Source: Bacteroidota bacterium
Lineage (GTDB): Bacteria > Bacteroidota > Ignavibacteria > SZUA-365
DNA length: 64,000 nucleotides
Direction of reading: 5' to 3'
NCBI GenBank assembly: GCA_003246455.1
Contig: QKAF01000015.1
Location: forward strand, 127,193-191,192
Shown: piece after piece, positions 1 through 9,469 of the stretch
Numbering within the stretch: the first letter of the stretch is position 1
Layout: each line of letters starts with the position of its first letter
Notes under the pieces: generated by a model
The model's database searches: none
Seen by the model: the letters and a program-made list of their open reading frames with translations, nothing else
What the model was told of the DNA's origin: nothing
Position numbers and translations under genes: made by a program

Positions 1-1
1 T

Positions 2-2137
2 ATCGGCGCAATCCGCGTGCACAATACGGACGGAAACATCATCATCGCCGCATCGCGCCAGGGGATGTTCCGTTCGGATGACGGCGGAAAAAACTGGACG
101 AAAACCCGCAGCGGCAATGCGCATGATCTCGTCCTCCACCCCACCATCGACAGCGTGATGTTCGCCGCGGTGCAGAGCGTCGGCGTCATCCGCAGCACGG
201 ATACCGGCCGCACCTGGACCGACCTCGACATGGGAATCGGCAAGGATTCGATCGGAAGAATCGCGGTCGACCTCTGCCTGACCCAGCCCGATATCATGTA
301 CGCCCTCGTGGTGGGTGCCAAGGGAACGCTGACGAACAAAACCTTCGCCGTCATGAAAACAACAGACGGCGGCGAGACCTGGGAAAGGACGACCTCGGCG
401 AAATCCCCTCCCAATTTCAGCAGCACCTACGGCTGGTACAACTGTGAAATCGCCGTGCATCCCACGGATCCCGAACGACTTCTCTGCGGGGGCGTGGGAC
501 TGTACCTGAGTCTCAACGGCGGCCTGTCGTTCCAGTCGCGCTCCGGTATACATGTTGATCATCACGCGCTGGAATTTTCCCCCAGCGCGCCCGACGTCTG
601 CTATAACGGCAACGACGGCGGATTTTATATCTCCGGCAGCGGAGGCATCAGTTTCACCAGCCTGAATTCCGATCTCCCCATCACGCAATTCTACGAGCTC
701 GGGATTTCCTATCCCGTGCCCGGCATGATCATGGGCGGAACACAGGACAACGGATCGAATCGTCGCCCCACCTCGGGAGAGATCTGGGAGCACGAAACCG
801 GCGGTGACGGTGCCTACTGCGTCCTCGACTACAGCGACTCGCTCGTGATGTATGCAGAGTACCAGAACGGTTCGCATCTCCGCAGCACCGACGGCGGCGT
901 GCGCTGGACGGGACTGAACACGGGTCTTGTCGGCAGCGGTCCCTGGGTCACCCCGGTGGCGATCCATCCCACGGAGCCCGAGGTACTTTTCACCTGCACG
1001 ACCAAGCAGCTGTATAAAAGCACGAATCGCGGCGACCTCTGGGTCGCATTCCACGGCAACATGGATTCTTCACGCACCATCAACTACATCGCACTGTCTC
1101 CGCACAATCCGGATATCATGCTGGTTGGATACAACAACGGCCGGGTATGGATAAGCACCGATGCCGGCACCGTGTGGGAAAACATATCGACAGGTCTGCC
1201 TGGACGCAGCTGCACGGACATCATCTTCGATCCGGTCGACGCGAGCACGGTTTACGCTTCTTTCACCGGATACACGAAGGAATCCGTCTTCAGAACGACC
1301 GACCTCGGCGTTTCCTGGGAACAGATTTCGGGGAATCTTCCCGCGATACCGGTCAATGCGCTCGAGATCAATCCGGGAAAATCGGCACAGCTGTTCGCCG
1401 GAACGGATTTCGGTGTGTACACGACGCTGGACGGCGGAGAAACCTGGGAGATCTGCGGTGAGGGCATGCCCAAGGTGGTCGTCGTCGACCTCGAACTTCA
1501 TCCGTCCACCGGCATCCTGTACGCCGCCACGCACGGCCGGAGCATCTACGCCCTGCAGGTGGCCACTTCGGTGAAGCTGCTGAGCTTCTCGGCACAGCAC
1601 GACGGAGATCGTGTGCGTCTCGACTGGCAGACATCCTTCGAGAGCGCCAACCGGGGCTTCAGCGTTGAACGCGCCGCCGCCCTCGGCGGCTGGGAAGAAA
1701 TCGCCTTCATCGAAAGCCACGGCTCTTCCGCCGCCGTACGGCGTTACAACTATGCGGACGCTTCCCTTCCGTCGGGCGTCTCCACGCTCCGGTATCGACT
1801 GAAACAGGTCGCGATCGACGGCAGCATCGAGTACTCGCAGGAGATTCCGGTCGAAATGTCGAATGCCGCCGCCGCGGATTTCCAGCTCCATCAGAATTAT
1901 CCCAACCCGTTCAATCCGACGACGACGATCCGCTACACCCTTCCGCGGACCGCTCAGATGCGGCTCTATGTCACCGACGCTCTCGGCACCGTCGTCCGCA
2001 CGCTTGAAGACCGCGTCCAGCATGCCGGGGCACATCATCTGATCATGGATGCTTCGGATCTCGCGAACGGCGCGTATTTCTACCACCTCGAATTCGAAGG
2101 TGCACGGATAACGCGGAAAATGCTGCTGATGAAGTAG
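2..2137 (+). CDS. Secreted Asp-box (BNR/sortilin-like) beta-propeller protein with type IX sorting domain; 5' end outside window
   Basis: The reading frame is open to the left edge, so the N-terminus and signal peptide are missing; the GTG at position 17 is only an internal valine codon. The visible ~710 residues hold about eight Asp-boxes of the form S/T-x-D-x-G-x-x-W (for example SDDGGKNW, TTDGGETW, STDAGTVW). These are typical of sortilin/Vps10- or glycosyl-hydrolase-74-like propellers. The last ~80 residues carry the sorting-domain signature YPNPFNPTTTI and end in RKMLLMK, which in this bacterial group directs export by type IX secretion and surface attachment. No catalytic residue can be assigned; such proteins are often adhesins or glycan binders. 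A strong terminator follows the stop. Confidence 0.85.
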   Translation: MGAIRVHNTDGNIIIAASRQGMFRSDDGGKNWTKTRSGNAHDLVLHPTIDSVMFAAVQSVGVIRSTDTGRTWTDLDMGIGKDSIGRIAVDLCLTQPDIMYALVVGAKGTLTNKTFAVMKTTDGGETWERTTSAKSPPNFSSTYGWYNCEIAVHPTDPERLLCGGVGLYLSLNGGLSFQSRSGIHVDHHALEFSPSAPDVCYNGNDGGFYISGSGGISFTSLNSDLPITQFYELGISYPVPGMIMGGTQDNGSNRRPTSGEIWEHETGGDGAYCVLDYSDSLVMYAEYQNGSHLRSTDGGVRWTGLNTGLVGSGPWVTPVAIHPTEPEVLFTCTTKQLYKSTNRGDLWVAFHGNMDSSRTINYIALSPHNPDIMLVGYNNGRVWISTDAGTVWENISTGLPGRSCTDIIFDPVDASTVYASFTGYTKESVFRTTDLGVSWEQISGNLPAIPVNALEINPGKSAQLFAGTDFGVYTTLDGGETWEICGEGMPKVVVVDLELHPSTGILYAATHGRSIYALQVATSVKLLSFSAQHDGDRVRLDWQTSFESANRGFSVERAAALGGWEEIAFIESHGSSAAVRRYNYADASLPSGVSTLRYRLKQVAIDGSIEYSQEIPVEMSNAAAADFQLHQNYPNPFNPTTTIRYTLPRTAQMRLYVTDALGTVVRTLEDRVQHAGAHHLIMDASDLANGAYFYHLEFEGARITRKMLLMK

Positions 2138-2167
2138 AGCGGGCCTTACATCCGGCTATATAAAGAC

Positions 2168-2205
2168 GCAGGGCGGATTCGAGAATCCGCCCTGCGCGTT
2201 TTTTT
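2168..2205 (+). terminator. Rho-independent terminator after the Asp-box protein gene
   Basis: A perfect 13-base inverted repeat (arms 2168-2180 and 2183-2195) is followed by a seven-T run at 2199-2205 on the plus strand. It sits between two convergent genes and may also serve the pyrophosphatase gene on the other strand, though the T-rich side there is weaker. The stem core GGGCGGATT/AATCCGCCC recurs near 14.8 kb and 30.1 kb. Confidence 0.88.
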
Positions 2206-2222
2206 CATGTGCCCGATACAGC

Positions 2223-2834
2223 TCAGCCGCCGTATTCCTCCACGTAGTCATCCATCGCGGCGCGGATGACATTCTCGGCTTCCTCCCGTCCGTAGACGCG
2301 CTCGATACCGACGTGATGGGGTTCGCCCGGTATGAGTTTGTACGTGCTGAAATAATGCCGCAGCCGCTCGACAAGCACCGGGGGAAGATCCTTCAGTTCG
2401 GTAACGTTCGCCCAGAAATTGTCCTTGTTCAGAACAGCGATGATCTTGTCGTCTGCTTCCCCGTGGTCGTTCATCGCGAGTCCGCCCACTACACGCGCCT
2501 GCAGCACCACGTCCGACCGGTTGATCGGCCGCTCGCTCAGGACACAGATATCCAGCGGATCGTGATCGCCCCGCTCGGTACTCGGCATCAGCGCTCCGAC
2601 GCGTCGTCCGCAGAACGTCCGCGGAATGAATCCGTACAGTGTCGGCGGAAGCGCAGACGACCGCTGCGGACGGTCCACGTGCAAATAGCCGGTCACCTTG
2701 TCGAGTTCATACTTCACCATATCGAAAGGGGTGATTTCGATATAGGCGTTGACCAGCGACGGCGGATTCGGCCCGGAGTCGAGACCGTGCCAGGGGTGCG
2801 GTCTCCAGCGATAAAACGGAGGAGGAAATGCCAT
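2223..2834 (-). CDS. ppa: Inorganic pyrophosphatase (family I)
   Basis: Soluble cytoplasmic pyrophosphatase that hydrolyses the PPi released by biosynthetic reactions and so drives them forward. The 203-residue length fits bacterial family I enzymes. The signature GDHDPLD at residues 89-95 supplies the three metal-binding aspartates (D90, D92, D95), and KYELDK at 41-46 fits the conserved substrate-binding segment. The start is preceded by AAGG at suitable spacing. It lies 9 bases downstream of the ferritin gene on the same strand, so the two are probably cotranscribed; the pairing has no obvious functional meaning. Confidence 0.93.
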   Translation of the reverse strand: MAFPPPFYRWRPHPWHGLDSGPNPPSLVNAYIEITPFDMVKYELDKVTGYLHVDRPQRSSALPPTLYGFIPRTFCGRRVGALMPSTERGDHDPLDICVLSERPINRSDVVLQARVVGGLAMNDHGEADDKIIAVLNKDNFWANVTELKDLPPVLVERLRHYFSTYKLIPGEPHHVGIERVYGREEAENVIRAAMDDYVEEYGG

Positions 2835-2843
2835 GACGCAGCC

Positions 2844-3356
2844 TTAGTTCTGTGCGCCTGCGGACATTGCCGCCTGCTTGCCGAGTTCGCGGTCGATCAG
2901 GTACAGCCCGCGGCCGTCATGTCCGATAAGGTTGATCTTGTCGACGAGCGAGGAGAACAGCGATTCCTCTTCATGCTGTTCGCCGACGTACCACTGGAGG
3001 AAATTCAGCGTGGAGTAATCCTTCTCTTCGTAGGAGAGAGCAACGAGATCATTGATCTTCGCTGTTACGAAGCGCTCGTGCTTCAGAATCTGCTCGAACA
3101 TCGCGGCGAGGGAATCGTATTCCTGCTGCGGCTTGCTCAGGGCCGGAATGACGGCCATCGCGCCGGTTTCCCCGAGGTAGGTGAACAGCTTCGTCATATG
3201 CATCCGCTCTTCTTCTGCATGCGTGGAGAGGAACTTTGCAGCTCCCTCGAATCCCTTGAAGGCGCACCAGGCGCTCATCTGCAGGTACAGATTCGAAGAC
3301 TCGAATTCCACGCCGATCTGTTCGTTCAGCTTTGTGATCATGTTATTGCTGAGCAT
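2844..3356 (-). CDS. ftnA: Non-haem ferritin (FtnA-like iron storage protein)
   Basis: Forms a 24-subunit shell that oxidises Fe(II) and stores it as a ferric mineral. All ferroxidase-centre residues known from E. coli FtnA occur at the same numbers in this 170-residue protein: E17, E50, H53, E94, Q127 and E130. There is no haem-ligand evidence for a bacterioferritin. GGAG lies just upstream of the ATG. The gene lies between proS (70 bases upstream) and ppa (downstream), all on the minus strand. No Fur-box could be recognised by eye in the upstream gap. Confidence 0.93.
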   Translation of the reverse strand: MLSNNMITKLNEQIGVEFESSNLYLQMSAWCAFKGFEGAAKFLSTHAEEERMHMTKLFTYLGETGAMAVIPALSKPQQEYDSLAAMFEQILKHERFVTAKINDLVALSYEEKDYSTLNFLQWYVGEQHEEESLFSSLVDKINLIGHDGRGLYLIDRELGKQAAMSAGAQN

Positions 3357-3426
3357 GTCTACTCCGTGAATGTTATTGGTTCCTGTGTCTGTATTGCTCT
3401 TTCATTCAAATCTGCGCTCGCCCGCG

Positions 3427-5136
3427 TTATTTGCCGAGTTCTGCAAGGATTGCCTGACAGGTGGAAACCACGTCCGCGACCGGGACGATCCGCCGTTCCC
3501 CGGTGCTGCGGATCTTGATCTCGACGTTGCCGTCGTTGAGATGCTTCTCGCCGACAATCACATTGACCGGCATTCCGAGAAGATCGGCATCCTTGAATTT
3601 GAATCCCGGGCTGACGCCGGTACGATCGTCGAACAGCACCTCAAGGCCTGCGGCTTCGAGTTCCATTTCGAAACGCTCGGCATGCTCGCGTACGGTGTCG
3701 TTTTCCACCTTCACGCCGGTGATCTGCACATGGAACGGCGCGATCGACGGATGCCAGCAGATGCCGTCCTTGTCATGCCGCTGCTCGATGTGGCAGGCGA
3801 CGATGCGCTCGACGCCGATGCCGTACGAGCCCATGATGATCGGGTGTTCCTTGCCCTGATCGTCGAGGAACTGCGCCTTGAGCGCCTCCGAGTACTTCGT
3901 GCCGAGCTTGAAAATATGGCCGACTTCGATGGCTTTCTTCACCTTCAGCGGCTGACCGCTGAGCGGGTCGGGCTCCCCTTCGATCACCGTGCGGAGATCG
4001 ACATACTGCTGGATCTTCGCATCGCGGTCGAGATCGATATTCCGGTAGTGGTAACCGTCTTCATTCGCGCCGCTGACCATGCCGTTGGCGTGTTCAAGCC
4101 GGGCGTCGGCGAGCTGCGGAATCGACGAGCGCAGATTTATCGGACCGATCGATCCGCCATGCGCCCCGGTGAGTTCCACCAGTTCGTCTTCGTGCGCCGG
4201 ACGAATATTGTTCGCCTTCAACGCAGTCTGCAGCTTCGCTTCGTTGAGCTGGTCGTTGCCGCTCATGAAGATCAGGTACGGATTCTCGTCCGCGAAATAC
4301 ACGAGCGCTTTCGCGCAGCGCTCCTCCGCGATGCCATACTGCTCGACAAGATCGTCGATGGACTTCGCCGTCGGGGTTTCGAATTTTTCCGCGACAGGAT
4401 TCTCGTCGACGCGTTCCACCTTCGGCATCCGTGACGTGGCCACTTCGATGTTCGCCGCATATCCGCTCTCGAGATTGAAGGCGCAGAGATCCTCCCCTGC
4501 ATCCGATTCAACCATGAACTCCTGCGACCCGGTACCGCCCATCGCGCCGGACGATGCGCCGACGACGAAATACTCGAGTCCGCAGCGGCTGTAGATGCGG
4601 CAATAGGCCTCGTAGTGTTTCCGATAGCTCTCGTCGAGGCCCTCCCAGCTGTTGTCCAGCGAGTAGGCATCCTTCATGAGGAACTGCCGGGAACGGATGA
4701 CGCCGGATTTCGGACGGGGTTCGTTGCGGAACTTTGTCTGAATCTGGTACCAGATCTGCGGCATGTCACGGTACGAGTGGACGAACGCCTGCGCGAGATG
4801 CGTGATGATCTCCTCATGCGTGGGGGCGAGAACGAGGTCGCGGTTCTTGATATGGAACATCGTATCCCCGAACGCCTCGACACGACCGGTTTCTTCCCAG
4901 ATCTCCTTCGGGTTCAGCGCCGGGAGGTGCAGTTCCATGCCGCCGATCGCGTCCATCTCATCGCGAATGATCTGCATGACATTTTTCCAGACGCGGTATC
5001 CCAGCGGCAGCAGCGAGTAGATGCCGGACGAGAGGCCGCGAATCATGCCCGCACGGAGCATGAGCTGATGGCTGGGGATGACCGCTTCCGCGGGAATTTC
5101 TTTCAGTGTGGGAATAAAGTACCGGGACAGGCGCAT
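3427..5136 (-). CDS. proS: Prolyl-tRNA synthetase (bacterial type with editing insertion)
   Basis: Class II aminoacyl-tRNA synthetase that charges tRNA-Pro. At 569 residues it matches the length of bacterial-type ProRS, in which an editing domain (which deacylates Ala-tRNA-Pro) is inserted between class II motifs 2 and 3. The N-terminus contains the helix and motif 1 region (GLSSGIYSLLPLGYRVWKN). Motif 2 is seen around RNEPRPKSGVIRSRQF, and motif 3 around MGSYGIGVERIV. The C-terminal anticodon-binding domain follows. It is the probable first gene ahead of ftnA and ppa. Confidence 0.96.
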   Translation of the reverse strand: MRLSRYFIPTLKEIPAEAVIPSHQLMLRAGMIRGLSSGIYSLLPLGYRVWKNVMQIIRDEMDAIGGMELHLPALNPKEIWEETGRVEAFGDTMFHIKNRDLVLAPTHEEIITHLAQAFVHSYRDMPQIWYQIQTKFRNEPRPKSGVIRSRQFLMKDAYSLDNSWEGLDESYRKHYEAYCRIYSRCGLEYFVVGASSGAMGGTGSQEFMVESDAGEDLCAFNLESGYAANIEVATSRMPKVERVDENPVAEKFETPTAKSIDDLVEQYGIAEERCAKALVYFADENPYLIFMSGNDQLNEAKLQTALKANNIRPAHEDELVELTGAHGGSIGPINLRSSIPQLADARLEHANGMVSGANEDGYHYRNIDLDRDAKIQQYVDLRTVIEGEPDPLSGQPLKVKKAIEVGHIFKLGTKYSEALKAQFLDDQGKEHPIIMGSYGIGVERIVACHIEQRHDKDGICWHPSIAPFHVQITGVKVENDTVREHAERFEMELEAAGLEVLFDDRTGVSPGFKFKDADLLGMPVNVIVGEKHLNDGNVEIKIRSTGERRIVPVADVVSTCQAILAELGK

Positions 5137-5357
5137 GGGGACAACTCGTTGTTATGAAAGCGAAAAACTCAATCGTCGTGGTGATTTACAGACTGGTAAT
5201 ATACGCCCCCTCGCGGAGCCGAACAACCGGGGACTGTTCGCACGGAAGGCATGAGGCACTCAGTCGGCGAAACTGAAACCCTCCAGCGCGTTCCGCTGTT
5301 ATCGGTACAGACCCCTGCACGAATCGGTTATTACCACATTCATATCCCGGAGATTTC

Positions 5358-6227
5358 ATGCTGAAACTCTTCCCCGTTCTCCTGCTCCTGATGTTCCTCT
5401 CGCCGCTACCAGTAAGCGCCCAGTGTTCCGACGCGGGCGCCTGTGCCATCGGCGGCATGGACACGCACGAAAAGGAAGCAGTCAGGCACCTGCTCGCGCT
5501 TCGATACGCATTCGGCAGCAGCGGCACTCCCGACGACATCCGATTTCATACCGTGCTCGTGGAAGGCAGCGCGGAGCTGATACCCGGTTCGCGCATCGCC
5601 GCGCGTCTGCCGTATTCTGTGATCGACGGACCGAAGGGATCGACGAGCGGCATCGGGGATCTGACCCTGCTGTGGGATCAGCGTCTGTGGCGGAGCGACG
5701 GGTTGGAGCTGCGCGCACAGGCGGGCGTGAAACTCCCCACGGGAGACGATGACGCCGGAATGCTGCCTCAGGCGTACCAGGCGGGCCTGGGAACCACGGA
5801 TCTGATCGCCGGTCTGAGCCTGGACGCCGCGCCCTGGAGTGCGGCCGTTGGCTACCAGTACTCCGACGGACGCAGCGACAACGCGCTTACACGACTCCGT
5901 CGCGGCGACGACTTGCTTCTGCGCGCTGGATATGGAAGCACGATCGATGATTACGGGTTCGGGCTCGAGGTGATTGCGATCCAGCGTCTCGCCCTCTCCA
6001 CGATCGTCAATCCCGAGCCGGGAAGTCCCGACGCGTTCATCGCCATACCGGGGAGCGATCAGCTGCAGGTAAACGTGCTTGGCACGGCATCTGCCCCGCT
6101 CTCGGATCAGCTTCGCCTGTCGGTGCTCGCCGCCGTACCGCTGCTGAAGCGCGATATCAACATCGACGGACTCAAACGGACGCTGACCCTGTCCGCCGGA
6201 TTCGAACTGCTCCTGGGCGGCGATTAG
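5358..6227 (+). CDS. Predicted outer-membrane beta-barrel protein, transporter-like
   Basis: A 289-residue protein with a clear Sec signal peptide (hydrophobic stretch to about residue 19, cleavage near VSA-QC). Alternating amphipathic strands follow to the end, consistent with an outer-membrane barrel. Segments such as GIGDLTLLWDQRLW and LRAQAGVKLPTGDDD resemble barrel proteins annotated as MetA-pathway or DUF3187-like transporters. The substrate is unknown. GGAG lies 6 bases upstream of the ATG. The 3' end overlaps the convergent small gene by four bases. The call rests on signal peptide and strand pattern. Confidence 0.65.
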   Translation: MLKLFPVLLLLMFLSPLPVSAQCSDAGACAIGGMDTHEKEAVRHLLALRYAFGSSGTPDDIRFHTVLVEGSAELIPGSRIAARLPYSVIDGPKGSTSGIGDLTLLWDQRLWRSDGLELRAQAGVKLPTGDDDAGMLPQAYQAGLGTTDLIAGLSLDAAPWSAAVGYQYSDGRSDNALTRLRRGDDLLLRAGYGSTIDDYGFGLEVIAIQRLALSTIVNPEPGSPDAFIAIPGSDQLQVNVLGTASAPLSDQLRLSVLAAVPLLKRDINIDGLKRTLTLSAGFELLLGGD

Positions 6228-6586
6228 CCTTTGATGAAATTCCAGACCTCTTCTTCATTCTCGGCGATGTACACCAGATGCAGATGCGGAAGGGTTTCCA
6301 CTCCGTTGAACAGTATCGTAGTGTGAAAGTAGGTCGGCAGCGCTTTCTTGTCGTCCGCGTCGTTGACCCATTTCTCGACGTCCCTGATCACCGTTTCCGG
6401 CACACCGGCGCAGTACTCGCTGCGAACGACAATCCCGGCTGCAGCGTCGAGGCCAAGGTGAAAAAGAAGATTGTGGTACTTCTCGGGAACTGACGGAATA
6501 CGATCTCCCTGGATTGCGCAGGTATCCACGACAGTGAGAAAGTCCTTGTCCTGTTCATCCTTGTCCAGACGATAAAACCGGTACAT
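6224..6586 (-). CDS. Small soluble protein of unknown function
   Basis: A 120-residue protein beginning MYRFYRLDKDEQDKDF. This start is chosen over an in-frame upstream codon because AAGGAG lies seven bases before it. The sequence is acidic and mixed alpha/beta with no signal peptide and no recognised motif. It contains two cysteines (DTCAIQGD and EYCAGVPE), and the C-terminal half (PTYFHTTILFNGVETLPHLHLVYIAE when read in order) suggests a small sheet domain. It is probably expressed alone, as it is convergent with the barrel gene and separated from the tRNA by about 280 bases. Confidence 0.6.
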   Translation of the reverse strand: MYRFYRLDKDEQDKDFLTVVDTCAIQGDRIPSVPEKYHNLLFHLGLDAAAGIVVRSEYCAGVPETVIRDVEKWVNDADDKKALPTYFHTTILFNGVETLPHLHLVYIAENEEEVWNFIKG

Positions 6587-6831
6587 AATTGCTCCTTGAT
6601 TGTCAGGCGGTGAATGCAAAGGGAGAACGTCGACAGTTGCCCATTCCCTCTTTGAAGAGTTCTTCTTCCTCTAACGTATTGAATACTGCCCGATCGTGCA
6701 AACGCGCAGGGATTTGTTCCCTTGTCGAAACGCCGCCTTGCGCCTCCCGTGCGTCCGTTCGCGAAGCATGACGCGTGCTCCTCACGCGACCTGTTTGCTT
6801 CCGCCCTCTGCAGTTTGTCAGCCCGCGCAAT

Positions 6832-6858
6832 AAAAAAACGGCCTTTCAAAGGCCGTTT
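6832..6858 (-). terminator. Terminator of the tRNA-Arg transcript
   Basis: On the minus strand the sequence AAACGGCC-TTTGAAA-GGCCGTTT is followed by further T residues. It starts six bases beyond the 3' end of the tRNA. Perfect stem plus T-run makes this a typical intrinsic terminator. Confidence 0.88.
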
Positions 6859-6864
6859 CACATG

Positions 6865-6938
6865 TACCCCCGGGGTGACTCGAACACCCGACCTGCGGTT
6901 TAGGAAACCGTCGCTCTATCCACCTGAGCTACGGGGGC
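6865..6938 (-). tRNA. tRNA-Arg (anticodon CCT)
   Basis: The minus strand folds as a cloverleaf: acceptor GCCCCCG/CGGGGGT with A as discriminator, D-arm GCTC/GAGC, anticodon loop TTCCTAA, and T-arm GGGTG-TTCGAGT-CACCC. The loop gives anticodon CCU, which reads AGG codons. The 3' CCA is not encoded, because CAT follows the discriminator base. The first anticodon-stem pair is A-C rather than a Watson-Crick pair. The terminator begins six bases downstream and a candidate promoter lies about 40 bases upstream. Confidence 0.95.
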
Positions 6939-6978
6939 ATTGATCTGCTATCTTCGGCGCACAGGGCCAAAGGATATT

Positions 6979-7009
6979 CAAAGATAGCAAGACCGCTGTG
7001 CTGGATCAA
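6979..7009 (-). promoter_or_regulatory. Candidate Bacteroidota-type promoter for tRNA-Arg
   Basis: On the minus strand TTG (7007-7009) is followed after 20 bases by TATCTTTG (6979-6986), an exact match to the TAnnTTTG -7 element of Bacteroidota housekeeping promoters. Transcription would start about 30 bases before the tRNA, a normal leader length. Confidence 0.5.
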
Positions 7010-7159
7010 GCTTATGCATCAGCAGCGTACGCATTCTCCCGAGGGAAACACGGCTCCGGACCTGCTTTGAAAACCGGAATAATTTCGTCAATATAACGCG
7101 ATATCCGACGACGGTTTTTCATCGCAGCCCTGTATTCATGCTTCCAATCCGCCATCGCC

Positions 7160-9424
7160 ATGAACACTCAACCTGATTCCCCCGCCGACAGGGTTCGCGA
7201 GCAGCTCGCGCTCCACCGCGCGATACTCCGTACCGCAATGGACGGGTACTGGATGCTCGACCTCGACGGAAACATTCTCGAGGTGAATGACGCCTATTGC
7301 CGGATGAGCGGCTACGACGCCGAAGAACTTGTACGCATGCACGTTTCTGCGCTGGACGCGGAGGACGCGGCCACCGGCATGATGGAGCATCTGCGTCGGA
7401 TCATTGAGAACGGTGCGGAGCGCTTCGAGACACGGCAGCGTCGGAAGGACGGGACACCGTACGACGTTGAAATGAGTGTGCAGGTACAGGCGGACGGCGA
7501 TGACTGCATGGTCGCCTTCGTGAGGGATATTACCGCGCGGCGTCGTGCGGAAGCGGAACTCCGCGAGAGTCAGGAAATGTTCGCTCAGTTCATGCTGCAT
7601 TCGCCCATCTACGCCTACATCAAAAAGGTCGACGACGCGGAAAGCCGCGTCCTGCAGGCCAGCGAAAACTACGTCGACATGCTTGGCATCCCGGGCAGCC
7701 AGATGCGCGACAAATCGATGCACGAGCTTTTTCCCGCCGACTTCGCCGAGAAGATGACCGAGGACGACAGGACGGTGGTCAACAACGCCCGCGTGCTCTA
7801 TCTGCCCGAGGAATTCAACGGCAGATATTACACCACGATCAAGTTCCCCATCGATCTACATGGGAAAAAACTGCTCGCCGGCTATACGATCGACATCACG
7901 GAACAGAAGCAGGCGGAGTTCAAGCTGCAGGAGAAGGAGAAAATGCTCCTCGAATCCCAGGCCGTTGCCAATCTCGGCAGTTATGTCTGGGATATTCGGA
8001 CCGGGTTCTGGGACAGCTCCGTCGTCCTCGATCAGATCTTCGGTATCGATGACTCCTATGTCCGCTCGCTCGAGGGATGGGTCGAGATCATCCATCCGGA
8101 CTGGCGCGAGGTCATGAACGATTACGTTCTGAACAGGGTCGTCGGCCGGCGGGAGCGTTTCGACCGCGAGTACCGGATCATCCACCAGCGCAGCGGAAAG
8201 GAGCGATGGGTACATGGACTCGGACAGCTGGAGTTTGACGACGAAGGACAGCCGACCCGCCTGATCGGCACGATCACCGACATCACCGACAGGAAACTGG
8301 CGGAGGAACGCCTTCAGCTCCTGATGAAGGGAATCGAACAGAGTCCCGCGATGATCATGATCACGGATCCCGAGGGAACCATCGAATTCGTCAACGCGAA
8401 GTTCACCGAGATGACGGGGTTCACCCAGCAGGAAGCGATCGGAAACAACCCCCGCATTCTCAAATCCGGCGACATCGCGCCTGATGAATACCGTCAGATG
8501 TGGCTGGATATCAAGAAAGGACGGGAATGGAAAGGGGAATTCCGCAACCGGAAGAAAAACGGAGAACTGTACTGGGCGAGCGCCCTGATCTCCCCCATCA
8601 TCAACGACCGCGGACAGATCACGCATTACATCGCCCTGCAGGAGGACATCACTCCCCGGAAGACCGCGGAAATCGAACTCCTCCGCGCCAAGGAACACGC
8701 GGAGCGCATGGGCAAGCTCAAGGACGCGTTCATCGCCAACATCTCGCATGAAATCCGCACCCCGCTCAATGCCATTCTCGGTTTCAGCACCATCATTGAA
8801 GAAAGCTGCAGCAGCGCGCTCGCCGAAGGGGAACGCGTGTATTTCGATCATATCCGCTTCGCGGCCGACCGCCTCATGCGAACGGTGGACCTGATCCTCG
8901 TGCTCTCCCGGATCCAGGCGGGGGATCTTCACCTGCACCCGCAGGATATCGATCTCCCCTCCCAGCTGAATCGCCTTCGTGAATCATTTCGTTTCGCGGC
9001 GAGCCAGAAAGACCTCGAGCTCGTGCTCCTGAACGAAGTCGGGGACCTGCATATCACCACCGACGAATACTGCCTGACAGAGGCGGTGAGCAATCTTCTG
9101 AACAATGCGATAAAGTTCACCCGTCAGGGCAATGTGACGATGCGGGTATCGAAATCTCCCGAAGCCCGCTATGTGCTCGAGGTGCGGGACACGGGCGTCG
9201 GCATTTCGGACGAGTACAAACCCTATCTTTTCGAACCCTACTCCCAGGAGGAGATCGGGTATTCGCGCCGCTTCGAAGGCATCGGACTGGGTATGACCCT
9301 GGTCAAGAAATATCTCGACCTGCTGCAGCTCCCGATTTCTTTCGAAAGCAGAAAAGGCGTCGGCACGAAGTTCAGTATCGACCTCACCTCGATCGTCACC
9401 CGGCCCGAGAGAGCGGAGACATGA
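7160..9424 (+). CDS. Soluble multi-PAS sensor histidine kinase
   Basis: A 754-residue kinase with no signal peptide or membrane segment, so it senses a cytoplasmic signal. About four PAS/PAC modules occupy residues 15-510 (the first has GYWMLDLDGNILEVND, the fourth SPAMIMITDPEGTIEFVN). The dimerisation domain has the H-box NISHEIRTPLNAIL with phospho-accepting H530. The ATPase domain follows, with N-box (LLNNAIKF), G1 (RDTGVGISD) and G2 (GIGLGMTLV). No response regulator is adjacent. Possible PAS cofactors cannot be assigned from sequence by eye. It may be transcribed with the downstream MaoC-patatin-arfB genes, 45 bases away. Confidence 0.93.
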   Translation: MNTQPDSPADRVREQLALHRAILRTAMDGYWMLDLDGNILEVNDAYCRMSGYDAEELVRMHVSALDAEDAATGMMEHLRRIIENGAERFETRQRRKDGTPYDVEMSVQVQADGDDCMVAFVRDITARRRAEAELRESQEMFAQFMLHSPIYAYIKKVDDAESRVLQASENYVDMLGIPGSQMRDKSMHELFPADFAEKMTEDDRTVVNNARVLYLPEEFNGRYYTTIKFPIDLHGKKLLAGYTIDITEQKQAEFKLQEKEKMLLESQAVANLGSYVWDIRTGFWDSSVVLDQIFGIDDSYVRSLEGWVEIIHPDWREVMNDYVLNRVVGRRERFDREYRIIHQRSGKERWVHGLGQLEFDDEGQPTRLIGTITDITDRKLAEERLQLLMKGIEQSPAMIMITDPEGTIEFVNAKFTEMTGFTQQEAIGNNPRILKSGDIAPDEYRQMWLDIKKGREWKGEFRNRKKNGELYWASALISPIINDRGQITHYIALQEDITPRKTAEIELLRAKEHAERMGKLKDAFIANISHEIRTPLNAILGFSTIIEESCSSALAEGERVYFDHIRFAADRLMRTVDLILVLSRIQAGDLHLHPQDIDLPSQLNRLRESFRFAASQKDLELVLLNEVGDLHITTDEYCLTEAVSNLLNNAIKFTRQGNVTMRVSKSPEARYVLEVRDTGVGISDEYKPYLFEPYSQEEIGYSRRFEGIGLGMTLVKKYLDLLQLPISFESRKGVGTKFSIDLTSIVTRPERAET

Positions 9425-9469
9425 TGCCCGCCTTCCCATTTCTTCACGACATTCCCGGCAATACCGATC

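Noticed and set aside
6603-6830. 75-codon minus-strand frame between the small unknown gene and the tRNA
   Set aside because: Arg-rich with no family pattern, no Shine-Dalgarno sequence, and composition like random GC-rich sequence.
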